A stretch of 64,000 nucleotides of DNA from Haematococcus lacustris (GCA_030144725.1 JASKMD010000001.1:3217015-3281014); one strand, 5' to 3'. Positions 1 to 11,500 are shown, counted from the first letter of the stretch. The notes: generated from the letters alone by a model not told the origin. A program made the numbers and translations.

Positions 1-7
1 CCCTCAC

Positions 8-73
8 CACCTTGATGAGCTGCTGGGTCAGGGGGAAGTGGGCCAAGTAGTTGGACATCTCCAGCAGAGGGAC
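8..73 (-). CDS. Exon of an unrecognised gene at the left edge
   Basis: Read on the minus strand, a 66-base open segment (22 codons) lies between an acceptor (CAG, bases 74-76) and a GTGAGG donor (bases 2-7). It starts VPLLEMSNYLAHF and goes on through PLTQQLIKV. The mixed, non-repetitive composition is unlike the G-runs that flank it. It may be a downstream exon of the minus-strand gene in 615-5238, continuing past the window edge. Too short for a family call. Confidence 0.45.
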
Positions 74-614
74 CTGAGGCGGGGGGGCGGGGGGGCAGGG
101 GGGGCAGGGGGGGCAGGGGGGCCAGGGGTGCAGGCAAGCAGAGACGGACGGCTGGTCAGAGAGCCCACTCAGAAAGCCCAGGCAGGAAGGAGAGGGACCG
201 AGGCTGGGGGAGGAGGGGGAGGGCCAGGGGGATGAGGAGGGCCAAGGGGGGGCCAGGGGAGAAGGCCAGGGGCATGAGCCGGCAGGGAGGGCCAGTCAAA
301 CAGCACCCACATTGGGTGCCATGCATGGATCAGAGAGGCATGGGATATGGGGGAGGCGGGAGAGGGCCAAGGGGGATGGTAAGGGCAGGGGGAGACGGCT
401 GGTGGCGGGCAGTGGGGGATGCTTAGGCATAATGACAACAGCAGGTGGTGGCAGGGGTGGGGGGTGCATAAGGGTGGGACAAGGGGTTGTGTCAGAGAGT
501 ACCTAAGCTAGGCCAGACCAGAGAGGGTCAGGGGTGGGGGGTGAGGTGAGAGAGGGAGGGAGGGGGGATGACGTCAGAGAGCTCATGAGCTGGGCCAGAC
601 AAGTCCGTAGCATT
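74..614. other. G-rich non-coding stretch, probably intronic
   Basis: Dominated by G runs and short GGGGGCA-type repeats (90-125). Open frames on both strands here are Gly/Arg or Pro/His low complexity and show no splice logic. I see no gene. It probably represents an intron of the minus-strand gene. Confidence 0.4.
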
Positions 615-2294
615 TCAGCCCTTATGCCCACACAACTGTCTCCTCCCACCCACCCCTCTCTCTGGCTGCAGCCGCCAGGTTTCGAACCCTGCACCTTCCA
701 CCCCTGCCCGGCACATGGGACTTACATGGGGGTAGACGCTTGCATGCTGCCCACTAGCATGTTGGCGGCGGCTGCCATGACCCTTGGAGCGGGTCCTGGA
801 GCGGTGGGGGGATTCCAACCGCCCCCCCCTCTCCTCCCACAAGCTGCTGCTGCCGCCCCCCGCCCCTGACCCTTGCAGGCTGTAGGGCCGACGCCCAGGG
901 GAGCCGCCATACCCCCCACCGTAGCCACCTCCATGCAAGCTTTCATGATCCCCATGGACAGCGTCCGCCTCCCCCACCATGGCCCACCGCCCGCCTAGGG
1001 GGGCTGGCAAGGGTGGGGGGGGCGGCAGGGGCGGCAGCTGGGGAGGGGGGGGCAGGGGCAGAGGGGCCTTTCCTCCCTCCACAGGGGCAGGGGGGAGGAG
1101 GGGTGAGGCAGCAAGGGTCAGGTCGTGTGGGGTCCCATCACGCCCTTCTTGGTTGGTGGTGTAAAGTGCTAGGGCAAGGCGGTCAGCAGCAGGGGGGGGG
1201 CGGTCAGGGCTGGCTGGGCGTGGAGGGCCGGGGAGGGGGGCGGTGGACGGGGGGTGGTGTTGCGTGTCGGAGAGGGGGGCGGGGCGGATGTGGCCTGCTG
1301 AGCTCGACCGGGGCCTGCTGCCCAGCCTCCCCTGAGACCTCAGGCTGGGGGGAGGTGGGAGGGCCAGGTGCTTGGGCAGGCTGATTGGGGCTTGGGGAGG
1401 GCGGGAGGGCGGGCAACCCCCTTCTCCTTTCTCCCACTCTCCCTCTCCTCCCTCTGCCCCTCCTGTTGCTCCAGTGTGAGTGCTGCCCCCTGCCTCTGTC
1501 AAACCTCCCTCGGCCCCTCTCTCTTTCGCAGTGTGACCAGCATGCTGACCATTTCCCAGATCACTATGATCTGGGCCGGGAGCAGGGCTTGAACTGGGGC
1601 GCTCTGAACCCTTCTCCCTTGCCTGCTGAGCTGAGTGCTGAATCCTTCTGTATCGGCTCTTGAAGACCCCCTCCTCCTCCTCCTCCCCCCCTGACCCAGT
1701 CATAGCCAGAGCCCTGACCTGGCCAAGCAGCCCCCTGCCTCCCCTCCCCCCCTCCCCCCCATCCAGGCTTCCCCCGCTGCAGCTGCCACGTGACCTGCCG
1801 CCACTGAACCCCTTCCTCACCCCCTCCTCCCCCACACGCCCCTCCTCCTCCCACCCCCCACCCTCCTCCTCCTCCTCCTCCTCCTGCTCCTCCTCCACCA
1901 CCCCATCATCATAAGAGCTGCTGCCAGTCGACCCCCCTGCCCCCCGCCCCCCAATTCCATAGGCATACCCATCTCCCCGCGCTTGCCCCCTCCCGCCCTC
2001 CTCCCCTGCTCCCTCCTCCTCCTCCTCCTCCCCCACCCCTAGGGTCAGACGGCCTGGGTCAGGACCTGACACCCATGTCTGGAGGCCAGGAGTAGGGCTC
2101 ACCCGTTGCTGTAGGCGGCGCTGTCGTGCCCTCCCCCCAGGGGCACTGCTGGCGGGCCGCTTGCCCCCCCCCAGCCCCCCCAGCTTCCACCCCCCTGGCC
2201 CCCCCCGGTGGCTCCCCCCCACCATGTTCAGCCCTGACTCAGGGGAGTGGGGGCGCCAGGGCGGCGGCAGGTCAGGGGGGCCGCCTGGGTCCAT
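615..2294 (-). CDS. Low-complexity coding block of a minus-strand gene, function unknown
   Basis: A 559-codon open frame rich in Ser, Pro, Gly and Glu. It contains an acidic Glu/Gly tract, a basic island (FKSRYRRIQHSAQQ) and a Pro-rich tail. Two GT donors lie inside it on the minus strand: GTGAGC at 2097-2102, after the codons for RQRRLQQR, and GTAAGT at about 722-727, after the codons for HASVYPHV. So it is probably several exons with read-through introns rather than one exon. It lies downstream of the exons at 2758-3740 and 4111-5238 in the same orientation. No domain recognised. Long Pro/Gly/Ala insertions are common in chlamydomonadalean nuclear proteins. Exon limits are uncertain. Confidence 0.35.
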   Translation of the reverse strand: MDPGGPPDLPPPWRPHSPESGLNMVGGSHRGGPGGWKLGGLGGGKRPASSAPGGRARQRRLQQRVSPTPGLQTWVSGPDPGRLTLGVGEEEEEEGAGEEGGRGQARGDGYAYGIGGRGAGGSTGSSSYDDGVVEEEQEEEEEEEGGGWEEEGRVGEEGVRKGFSGGRSRGSCSGGSLDGGEGGRGGRGLLGQVRALAMTGSGGEEEEEGVFKSRYRRIQHSAQQAREKGSERPSSSPAPGPDHSDLGNGQHAGHTAKERGAEGGLTEAGGSTHTGATGGAEGGEGEWEKGEGGCPPSRPPQAPISLPKHLALPPPPSLRSQGRLGSRPRSSSAGHIRPAPLSDTQHHPPSTAPLPGPPRPASPDRPPPAADRLALALYTTNQEGRDGTPHDLTLAASPLLPPAPVEGGKAPLPLPPPPQLPPLPPPPPLPAPLGGRWAMVGEADAVHGDHESLHGGGYGGGYGGSPGRRPYSLQGSGAGGGSSSLWEERGGRLESPHRSRTRSKGHGSRRQHASGQHASVYPHVSPMCRAGVEGAGFETWRLQPERGVGGRRQLCGHKG

Positions 2295-2489
2295 GCCTGC
2301 TGACGCGTGGGGAGGCGGGTCCTGTGAGGTCCATCTGAGCAGGAGCAGCAGCAGCAGCAGCAGGAGCAGCAGCAGCGGCAGTGATCAGCAGACTGCCTAG
2401 TGGGTGGGTGGATGGGTGAGTGGGTGGGTGGTCCTTCACTACAATGTGGGGGCAAGGGCTGGCTGCTGCCATGCCTCAGCAGTCCCACC

Positions 2490-2610
2490 TAGCCTTGCTG
2501 CGTCTGCTGGCCGGTCTGGCAGGGTCCAGGGAGCAGCGCGTGGGGGCGGCCCGCTTCAAGCGCTGCACGGCTGACAGGGCGGCGCTCACTGCTGCCCTGC
2601 TGTCTGGGTG
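2490..2610 (-). CDS. Candidate short exon of the same minus-strand gene
   Basis: Minus-strand segment reading SRAAVSAALSAVQRLKRA and then PTRCSLDPARPASRRSKAR. It lies between a C-rich AG acceptor near 2611 and a GGTGGG donor-like site near 2488. The helical, basic composition differs from the surrounding G/C-simple sequence. It would sit between the exon ending at 2758 and the block at 615-2294. No domain recognised, and the phase was not resolved. Confidence 0.3.
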
Positions 2611-2757
2611 GTCCCTGGGGGGGGCAGCAGCAGGGGGACCAGGCAGGGGGTGGGTGGGGAGGGGAGCCGAGGCAGGGTGGGGCAGCAGGGGGGTGGGTGG
2701 GGCGGTGGGCAGCCTGGTGAGCGGGGGGGGTCCAGCCTGCAGGCTCCCTCGCCTCAC

Positions 2758-3740
2758 CTGATGAGTGCCAGCAGGGCATCAATGGAGGCGTCTGGGTCCA
2801 GGCCAGCTGCTGGGGGGGGGCCGGCCTGGGGCTCGTGCCTGACCCCTGCCTGCAAGCCAGCCCCTGACACCGGCTGCTGCCCACCTGACTGCCCTCCAGC
2901 AGATGCTTCAGCAGCAGGAGCAGGGGTGGGGTCAGGGTAGGGGCCGCCTCTGCCTACCATCATGCCTTCAGAACTGCTTGCTGCTGCTGTTGCTGCTGCA
3001 GCTGCTGCAGCATGGCCGCTGGGGTTGGGGTGCTGGGTTTCGCGGCCCTCTGTTCCCTCCCCCTCTGCCTGCGTCATTCCCTCCCACGGCCCCTGCCCTT
3101 GCTCCTGATCCCGCACCTGCTGCCCTTGCCCCTGACCCTGACCCTGGCCCTGGCCCTGGCCCTGCCCCTGCCCCTGAGAGGTCATCAGTGCATCAAGGGG
3201 TGCCCCTGCCCCTGCCCCTGCCCCTGCCCCTGCCCCTGCCCCTGCCCCTGCCCCTACCCCTGCCCCTGCCCCTTGTGCCTCAGCAGCAGCAAGCGCCCCC
3301 GCCCCTGCCTGCCCAGCATGCTCAAGGTCAGGGCCAGGGCCAGTCCCCAGGTCAGCGTGTTGTCCAGCCAACTGGGTCACGGCCTGCTGACCCCCCTGCT
3401 GCTCATCCCCCTGCTGCTCCTCCTGACCCACCTGTCCCCCCCCAGCCTGCTGACCTGCCTGCCCCTGCCCCTCCCCAGCCATGTCTACCGTGTCTTTTCC
3501 CTCCCTGCCCGCCCCCTGCTGCTCCCCCTCATGCAATAGCAGCAGGGCGGCCTCAGCGGCCTCAGCCCTGTAGGGGCCTGGGGCTGCCAGTAGCTCCCCA
3601 CCCCCACCCCCAGCCAGGGGCAGGGGCTGGGGCAGGGGGGCATCAGCAGGCATGTCCTGTTCAGGCGCCCCCTGCCCCATGGCACCAAGTGGTGAGGGGG
3701 GCTGCTGGGGGCTGCTGGGGGGGGAGGCTTGATGCCAGGC
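2758..3740 (-). CDS. Exon of a minus-strand low-complexity gene
   Basis: Open from a strong acceptor (CTCCCTGCAG, minus strand, bases 3741-3750) to a GTGAGG donor at 2752-2757, about 983 bases. The protein starts AWHQASPPSSPQQPPSP. It holds a helical stretch (YRAEAAEAALLLLHEGEQQ), Gln/Gly-rich segments, (GA)n and (QG)n dipeptide runs encoded by a CCCCTG-type tandem repeat at about 3120-3270, and ends ASIDALLALI with a split Arg codon. The short hydrophobic C-terminal helix next to a perfect donor is the best sign that it is real. Function not recognised. Confidence 0.45.
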
Positions 3741-4020
3741 CTGCAGGGAGGGGGCAGGGTGAGGGGTGAAGAGTGAGGGGTGAAGAGTGAGGGGTGAAGA
3801 GTGAGGGGTGAAGAGTGAGGGTGGGGGTGGGGGTGTGAGGGTGGCTTGCAGGGAGGAGGCAAGGTGAGGAGGGGTGGGGGGCAGGGTGGGGTGGGGTGTG
3901 GGCAGGGCAGGGAGGACAGGGCCCACACAGCAGCAGCACATGCATGTAGGTCAGCATGTGGCTCAGCAAACCCTAGCTCAGCACTCAGCAAGCAAGCAAC
4001 AGAAATCATGCAGCAGCAAC

Positions 4021-4070
<50 letters not shown>

Positions 4071-4110
4071 TGGCAGCCGGGGAGGAAGGTGGGGCACCTG
4101 ATCAGCCCAC
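3741..4110. repeat. Intron with direct repeats and a CAG tract
   Basis: Intron between two exons of the minus-strand gene. It holds about four copies of GAGGGGTGAAGAGT (3770-3820) and a CAG/GCA triplet tract (4012-4072) that extends into the Gln-coding end of the next exon. No gene of its own. Confidence 0.5.
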
Positions 4111-5238
4111 CTGCTGCTGCTGCTGCTGCTCCTCCGGCACCACTGCTGCCGCCCCCTCCCCCTCGACCTCCATCATGTGCGCCTCATCCCCCGCTGCTGC
4201 CGCCTGGGCCACAGCACCCCCTGCAGGCCACCCTGGCCCCCCACACCCCTCCCCTGCAGCTGCCCCTCCTGCCGCCGCCTCAGCTGCTGCTGCCCCTGCC
4301 GCCGCCACGCCTGCTGCTGGCCCCACCCGGGGGGGTGCCCCTGTTGCACCTGCTGCTGCCACTGTCAGAGCCGCTGCCACCTCCCCTTCTGCTGCTGCCT
4401 CCCCCCCGGCTTCCCATGCACCAGCGTCCGAGCCCAGGCCAGGAGCATCACTGCCCCACCCGCCTCCCTTCATCTCCTCAGCCTCCCCTCCGCGCTGCTG
4501 CTCTGCTTCCACCACACCAGCCCCTGCAGCTGCTGCCCCTGCCGTGACTCTGCATTGTTCTGCCACAGCCAGCGGGGCGGACAGACTGCCTGCCTCTGCT
4601 GGTCTTGCTGCTGCTGCTGCTGCTGCTGCTGCTGAACTGCAGCTTCTGGTCAGCTGCTCCTGTTGAAGAGCTGTGGTGGAGGCAGGTGTGAGTGATGTCA
4701 CACCGCTGCTGCTGGTGTCACCCTGGGCCTGGGCCCTGCCACCACTGCCTGCGGCCTCAAGAGCAGCTGGTGGGCTGTGCTCGCCCAATGTGAGGTGCAG
4801 GCAAGCAGCTGCTGCTGCCCCTACTCCAACTGCACCTGCCTGTAGCTCTGCTGCTCCTGCTGCTGCAGCCCCACCTGCCCCTGACCTTCCCGCTGCCACG
4901 GCACCTGCCCCATCTACCCCTGACCCTGCTGCTGCCGCTGGCTCAGCTATCCCACAAGCAGTGGGGCTTGCTGTTACCAGTGGGCAGTGGGGGGCTGCTA
5001 CACTAGGAGCAGGTTGTGGGTGAGCAGGACTTGAACCCCCAACCTCCCGCCACATCTCTGCATGCTGGTCTGTCGACATGGGGGATACACCCAGTGAGCA
5101 AGCGCTCTCACCAGGTGTTAAGTCAGCAGCTGTAGCGACTGGTGATGCTGCAGCTGCTGGCCCTGCTCCCATAGCTGATGGTGCTGCTGCACCTAGCTCG
5201 CACAATGGCTGAAGGTTCAATGACAGGACCATCCGCAC
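4111..5238 (-). CDS. Ala-rich upstream exon of the minus-strand gene
   Basis: A 378-codon open frame on the minus strand ending in a Gln run at a GTGGGC donor (4105-4110). It is Ala/Gly-rich, with an acidic motif (GDEAHMMEVEGEG) near its end. The first ~50 codons fall inside a dispersed repeat (5079-5275) also found at 14.1 and 19.4 kb, so the true start is probably downstream of the nominal ATG, or the repeat has supplied a start. No domain recognised. Part of the frame could be a by-product of GCT/GCC triplets. Confidence 0.35.
5028..5120 (-). repeat. tRNA-like B-box sequence, possible SINE remnant
   Basis: On the minus strand, GGTTCAAGTCC matches the Pol III B-box (tRNA T-arm) consensus. 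It is followed by a segment (TGCTCACCCA) that can pair with a TGGGTG about 80 bases upstream. I cannot fold a good D-arm or anticodon arm, so this is not called as a tRNA. A second B-box-like site (GGGTTCGAAACC) lies on the minus strand at 676-690. Confidence 0.25.
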
Positions 5239-5275
5239 ATGCCAAGTCCTGCAACTTGCTTAGTTCTTAACAAGC
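5079..5275. repeat. Dispersed repeat R1, copy 1 (diverged)
   Basis: Shares long stretches with 14101-14300 and 19360-19559, including GGGGATACACCCAGTGAGCA, CACCAGGTGTTAAGTCAGC and AATGGCTGAAGGTTCAAT. The downstream half of the family (CGCCACCCACCGCAAGCACT and following) recurs at 5583-5672. Copy 1 is therefore split by about 300 bases. Origin unknown. Confidence 0.7.
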
Positions 5276-6449
5276 TTTCTCCATGTGGGCCTGGCAGGCC
5301 TGGCTTGGAGCTGGGGCTACTGACTGTGTTGCGTGAAATGTCTGGTGGTGGGGTAGCGAGCAGCTCTACTGGTGTGTCATGCTGCTGAGGTTGCAGTTGA
5401 GTCATGTGAGTGTGCGGTCAGCTAGGGAACTGGAGTGCCAGTTGCTGCCTGTGCTCAGCACAGCTCATGCTAGATCCCGGCTTGACAAAGCTGCCTCAAT
5501 TGACGCTTGCACCTGACGACACGGCGGAGTGGGGCGGGTGGTGCACAGGAGAGGCAGTGGCGCTGCGGTCTGCGGTACCAACTCCGCCACCCACCGCAAG
5601 CACTCTGTCGGAATGTGCTTCTCTAAGCTTGTGCACGATTTATCCTTATGCGATGTTTTTGGCTATAGTGCTGCGATGGCCGGATTGCTCAGTGCATGCA
5701 AGTGGCATGATGGCTTCGTCAGGTGTTGCCGCACTTGGGTTGGAGTAGTCTGACCGCTGTGCAGCCGTCAAAATGTTGGGCTCCCATGCAGGCTAGGACA
5801 CGACATAGGCGACGAATGAGGAAGACATAACTGTGCAAAAGAGCATAAATGATAGACAAGCGTATAGTTCCACTTACTGGGTGCCTCATAGCATATTACA
5901 GGAGCTGGGGGCTTTCTATATTGGGTGGTGCATGTACTAGCCCGGCCATGCTGACATGCACGAACATGTAGGCACCGCGGGCAATACTACTGCACAGAAA
6001 GTTGCCAGTCATGCCTCCGCCATCCGACATGCTGTGCGGCACGCATATGCATAACGGGCCGAACAACTCTGGCAATAAGTCGATGCTTGCTTTCCGCTCC
6101 GACATAGGCATTCCAGGATACACTGGCTTCTGCGCCTCGCCGCAGCAGGTCTGCCCGCACGTGTCCATCCTTCGAAGTGGAAGGGACTCACAGCAAGCTT
6201 CAAGCGATGCGCTGCTCAGGTGCCGCTCCCTACAAAGCTATATGACCACACAGGTCGGCCAGTTAGCCAGGACGTGAAGGACGCAGCCACTCTCAACACG
6301 GTGGCACACAAACCAGCTTCCCCAGAGTGAGTGGGAGTCTCAGCCCGTGCACAATTCCATGCAGAAACATACCCTGCTACGTGCAACAATCGCCAACTGG
6401 GTGGTTAGCTCCAGGGAATGCGCATGTGGCACGACATTCGTAGCTTCAG
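5276..6449. other. Intergenic DNA, no gene identified
   Basis: Composition falls to about 52-55% GC. Short open frames are present on both strands, but none has convincing composition or splice sites. It includes the detached 3' half of repeat R1 (5583-5672). Confidence 0.4.
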
Positions 6450-6665
6450 CACCTTGGCCCTCACTAGGGCCCACCTTGACGTATACAACAAGACGTGGTC
6501 CACTACAAAATGGAGTGTTGTCTGTGTGGAGTTTCCATGCACAGGGCATACACTTGGCATGCACATGGCATACACATGGGCATGGCTGCCTACCACCTAC
6601 ACTATTGCCTAACCCGTGAGGGCTCTGATGTAGAGTGGGCATGACCTGCATCGCACGTTCCTAGC
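6450..6665. repeat. Dispersed repeat R2, copy 1
   Basis: Aligns with 9017-9235 over about 200 bases at an estimated 80-85% identity. Shared blocks include ACCTTGGCCCTCA, GTCTGTGTGGAGTT, GGCATACACATGG and CTACCACCTACACTATTGCC. No coding potential seen. Copy 2 sits in an intron of the gene at 8565-13998. Confidence 0.7.
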
Positions 6666-6751
6666 TTTAGCAGGCACCCTGTGGCAGTTGCCTGGCCTAC
6701 AGAGCATGTTCGCGGGCACCCAGGGTCTACCTGCCAAACACTAAAACACAA

Positions 6752-8195
6752 GTGATGAGTGCAGAACTATGCACCATGATGACCAGGGCACGGCGCCTCT
6801 GCTCCTCCCCTGCCCGCTGCTCCCGCTGCTGGACCTTGCGCAGCCTGTCATTCAGTAGCTTGCTGCTGGCCTCATACTCTTTAATGCCTGGGCGGCCTGA
6901 CAAGACCAGTCCAGCCAGCAGCACAGCTCCAGAGGGCGCCCCATGCTCCCACCAGTGTGCTGCATACTCGCCGCTGAATTGTTGTCCTAATCCAGCCATT
7001 TGCCTGGCTGTGGGGTGCTTGTCACCCCTGTTGCTGCCCAGCACTGTCTTAGTCAGAACCGCTTGGCCACTGGCATCAAGATCAAGGCCATGAAGAAGCT
7101 GACTGGACGGACTAGGGGCCAAAACGCTGCATACTCAGCGCTGAGGTTCTGTCTCGATCCAGCCACCTGCCCAGCAATGGGGCTGACTAGGGGCTGCTGG
7201 GTCCCTAGGGGCTGCCAAGGGGGTGCCAGGGGGCTCCACACAGGACCTCAGGCTGTCTTGCCATGCCTCCAAGGCTGGCTCCAAGCTGGCTGCAACAGCC
7301 GCTGCTCCACCTGTTCCTGATGGAGCCACCCGTCCCTCTGGGTTGGGCCTGGGGCAGCAACGGGGGGCAGGGGCTCTGAGCCTTAGGGGGCAGGGGGGCA
7401 GGGGCTCTGAGCCTTAGGGGGCAGGGGGGCAGGGGCTCCAAGCCACCCATCCCTCTGGCTTGGGCTGGGGGGCAGGGGCTCTGAGCCTCAGCTGCTATTG
7501 CGGAGTGGGAGTCCCAGCAGCAAACAGTTTGCACTCCAGGACTGCCTAACTCCCTGAGCCTCTGCCTCCTAAGTGCCTCACTTCTGTTCCACAGCTGCTG
7601 TTGAGCTCTAGGCCAGCTGCTCTGCAACCGCTCGTAGCCAAAGCCCGGCTACGCCTTGCCCATGCCGCCCAGCCCACGCTGTTAACCCCAGCGGTTCAGC
7701 GCAACCAGCCCCCCTGACCGCTGATCACTGCATTGCAGTCTGGCTCCAGGCAGCGAGGGGGCTTGGGCCTGGCTGCTTGACCCGCCTGGTATACCCAATG
7801 CGTTGCTTGCTCATCACTGCATGCTCATCACAGTCTAGGGTCAGGCAGCGAGGGGGCTTGGGCCTGGCTGCCTGACCCGCCTGGTATACCCAATGCGTTG
7901 CATGCTCATCACTGCATGCTCATCCCAGTCTAGGGTCAGGCAGCGAGGGGGCTTGGGCCTGGCTGCCTGCCTTGCCTGATCTAACCCAATGCTGAGCCCT
8001 GCCCTTTGTCCAGCCCAGCTTTGTCCAGCCTGTCATAGCTCCAATGTCAGCCTCCTGAAGCCCGATGCCCAGCCCCTTGGGCATCGTGTGGTGCAGCCTG
8101 TAGGCAGCGCGTTGGCTGAGCCTGCACACAGCCTTGCTGGCTGCTGCCAGGTCAGGGCAATGTAGGGCCAGGTCCAGGCACTGCTGCACAGCCTT
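6752..8195 (-). CDS. Unrecognised minus-strand multi-exon gene
   Basis: Several minus-strand segments have good coding quality. 8195-8035 reads CHKAVQQCLDLALHCPDLA and continues to IGLQEADIGAMTGW. About 7627-7500 reads QQQLWNRSEALRRQRLREL. 7320-7230 reads GGAAAVAASLEPALEAWQD. About 7120-6752 holds FSGEYAAHWWEHGAPSGA and then a charged helix with KEYEASSKLLNDRLRKVQQ. The last resembles a coiled coil near a C-terminus. A related motif (SRQNLSAEYAAFWP) at about 7160 suggests an internal duplication. The 95-bp tandem repeat at 7721-7990 would be intronic. I do not recognise the family, and exon joints were not resolved. Confidence 0.45.
7721..7990. repeat. 95-bp tandem repeat, about 3 copies
   Basis: CAGGCAGCGAGGGGGCTTGG recurs at 7747, 7842 and 7937, an exact 95-base period. 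Units include TCATCACTGCATGCTCATC and GGTATACCCAATGCGTTGC. It lies between coding-like segments of the minus-strand gene, probably in an intron. Confidence 0.85.
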
Positions 8196-8564
8196 GTGGC
8201 ATGAGGCAGGAGGCGTTGTCAGGTCAGGTCAGGTTGACACACAGGCAGGCAAACACTGCTGATCAGCCTTGCCGGGAGGGGCAGTCGCCAGGGGCAGGCC
8301 ACCACCTGCTGCACTGCCTGCAAGCCAACCTGCGCTGCTCTCGGCTGGGTCGGTCTGCAGTCAGGGCAAGGCCGCCCCATCCCATCCGCTTGCACTACTA
8401 TCAGCTGTGCCTGTCTACAGTCAGGGCATCCCACCTCACTCCAACCCATCCCATTCCATCCTCCCCCTCCCCCCTCCCCGCCTCCCCCTCCCCTCCAACC
8501 CTACCTTGCTAGCCCCATCCAAACCCAGCTCGCCTCACCCCCCCTGCCTTGCCCCCCCCACCAG

Positions 8565-11500
8565 GTACTCCTCCCGCTACCTCAAGCAGCCAGGGGACAC
8601 ATCAGCCTGCAGCAAGACAGGGGGCGGCTACTGGGTCACCCAGCGCACCTCCCCCCACAGCCAGCCCTTCACAGCAAGGACCACATACCAGGTGACACTG
8701 ACCCTCACTCTAACCTCACCCTCACCCTGACCCTGGCACTGACCCTGACCCTGGCATTGACCCTGGCACTGACCCTGACCCCTGAGCAAAGCCAGCCAGC
8801 TGCGGGGTGGTTGTGGGATGCTGAGTGTAAGCTGAGCTTGGGAGGCCCTAAGCTGCTGCAAGCAGGCAGGTGGCGGGTGGAGAAGGGTAGGAGACAGCTC
8901 AGGGGGAGTTTGCCAGGTTGTAAGTTGGGGATTGGGGAGGAGGGGAGGTGAGGGGTGGGAGGTCGGAAGACACCTCAGGAGGTCACATGGGGGTGTGAGT
9001 GTGGGTGTGACACAGTACCTTGGCCCTCAACCTTGAGCTTTCATTGCAGTGGAACACTCAGTGTGGACCACTGCAAAACGGTGTTTTTGTCTGTGTGGAG
9101 TTCTCATGCTCATGGCATGCACATGTGGCTTATACATGGCATACACATGGTCATGGTCGCCTACCACCTACACTATTGCCTGACCACGAGGGCTATTGTG
9201 TAGAGTTGGCATGTCTTGCATGCACTAGTTGTAAGCTGATGACAGCTCAAGATAGGAGGGGGCCACACACTACTGCCCCCACCCACCCATGCAACACTCA
9301 TGCCAAGCAGCCATGCCGTGCATGCAAATGCAGCAGTGTGACCCTTGTGTGACGCCTCCCTGGTGGTGGCCGCAGGCAGAGGTGCTGGATGGGGAGCGGA
9401 CAGCTCAGGAGCAGCTGGAGCGCTCAGTGGGGCTGGCTTGCACACTGCCACAGTATGAAGCAGCGCGGGCAACGTAGGTAAAGGCAGCCACCACCTTGTT
9501 TACCCCCCTGACCCCTTCCCCTGTTCCCCTCTCTTCCCCCCCGGGCACCTCAGCGCACCTCTAAGATCACGGCACCCCACCCCCCTTCCCCACCCCCACC
9601 CACCAACACGTCCAACCCCCATGGCTGGCACCTCAGCAACCTCTTGGCCCATAGCTTAGCATCCTGCAGTGCCAGCTGTCTCGTTCCCCTCCACCCCTGC
9701 CCCCTAACCCCCTGACCTTCTCCTCTCCTTCCCCCCCGCAGCACCTTGGCACACCTCGAAGGTCATGGCCCCCTCCCCCTCCCCATCTACCCCCTACCCC
9801 CCTTCCTCTCTTACCCTCCCCCACCCTCCCTTCCCACCCTGACAGCTGGCCCCCACTCCACACCTTGATGCACACGGCACCCTGCCCAAACCCACCCACC
9901 CCACCAACACGGCCACCCACAGAGGGCCGGGGGGGGCCACAGCAGTGGTTTTTATCGTTTCGCCCTGATGCATGATTCATAGCTCAAGGTGACATGGCAT
10001 ATGTTCATATCCTTGAATATGTAGCTCGACCTTACTTGAAAACATTGCTCAGGTATAAACCTAGCGAAGTTTACTCAGCGAAGTTAATTTGGCAAAATAT
10101 ATAACTCAGGTCAAAGGTCCATATCGATAGCGCGATGCGCGGGATTGCACCTCACAAAGCGACCATTTCATAGCGCAAAACGACCTATAAAACATGGTTA
10201 TTCATAGCGCACGCTATATAGAGTGTGAAAAAACACTGGACCACAGGTACACACAAGGCTGTCAAAGTGTGCTCAGGCTCTGGCTCCACCACCTCCCAGT
10301 CCCTACCCCACCTCACAGCAAGGTGGCCACACTCTGCATGGCTGCCCAGCCCCAGCAAAACGCCCCAGCACACCAGCGTCAGGAGGTGGCTGCTTGCACC
10401 CCTGGCTCTTGCCCTGGCTCTGCCCCCTGTCCCTGGTAGACACCCACAGCCCCCACAGCCCCCCACGGCCTCTCAGCCCCCAGCCCACGTCCCTTCCCTC
10501 GCCCTTCCACCCTGGCCTCCTCTGCCCCCTGCTTGTCATCATCCAGCTCTTGACCTGACCCCCCTGCCTCACCCAGCTTCACCCCTGACCCTGCCTGACC
10601 TTGACCTCGACCCTGACCTCAATCCTGACCCTGACCCTTGACCCTGACCTTGACCCTGAACTTGACCCTGACCTTGACCCTGATCCTGACCTTGACCTTG
10701 ACCCTGACCTTGACCCTGACCCTGACCTGACCTTGACCCCGACCTGACCTTGACCCTGACCTTGACCCTGACCCTGACCTGACCTTGATCCTGACCCTGA
10801 CCCTGACCTAACCTTGACCCTGATCCTGACCTTGACCCCGACCTGACCTTGACCCTGACCCTGACCCTGACCTAACCTTGACCCTGATCCTGACCTTGAC
10901 CCCGACCTGAACTTGACCCTGATCCTGACCTTGACCCTGACCCTGGTCCACTGTAGAGCCCCCCGGGTGTTGAGTGCGGACCGCAGCTTGCGGCACAGCG
11001 GCCAATTCCCCGCCGCCAGCAGCAGCTTCACCCTGGGCAGCACCCAGCGCCCTGCCACCTGCACCACCAGCAGGGGGGAGCTAGTCGGCTACCAGGTGGG
11101 CCAGGGCAGCAGCAGAGAGGGCAATGGCAGGGAGGGCAGCAGCAGGTGGCAGAGGGGGATGGGACGGCATGCCAGGCAGCAGGAATCGAAGAAGGAAGCA
11201 AAGAGAAGTTGAAGGTACCCATGATTATTCACTCATTGTTACACCAACTGCAGGCTCTGCCCCACCCCCCCTGCTCCACTGTCTGCCCAACCCAGCCCAG
11301 GCAAAACCACCCTTGTGCAATGCAGACCAGCCAAGGCGCTCTGTTCGTAGCCCAGCCCCTGGTGGGGGGGTCAGCATCCCCAGGCCGGGCAGCGCAGGCC
11401 AGGCTGCAGCAGACAAGCTCCGGGGAGGTGCCGGCCAGCAATGTGGAGATGCGGTATAAGGTGGGCAGGGCAGGTGTAGAGGGTGGGCTGGAAGGCAGGT

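Noticed and set aside
3120..3270. (CCCCTG)n as a telomere-like array
   Set aside because: Short, inside a coding exon where it encodes Gly-Gln/Gly-Ala dipeptides.
5028..5120. Functional tRNA gene
   Set aside because: B-box and partial acceptor pairing only; no acceptable D-arm or anticodon arm.
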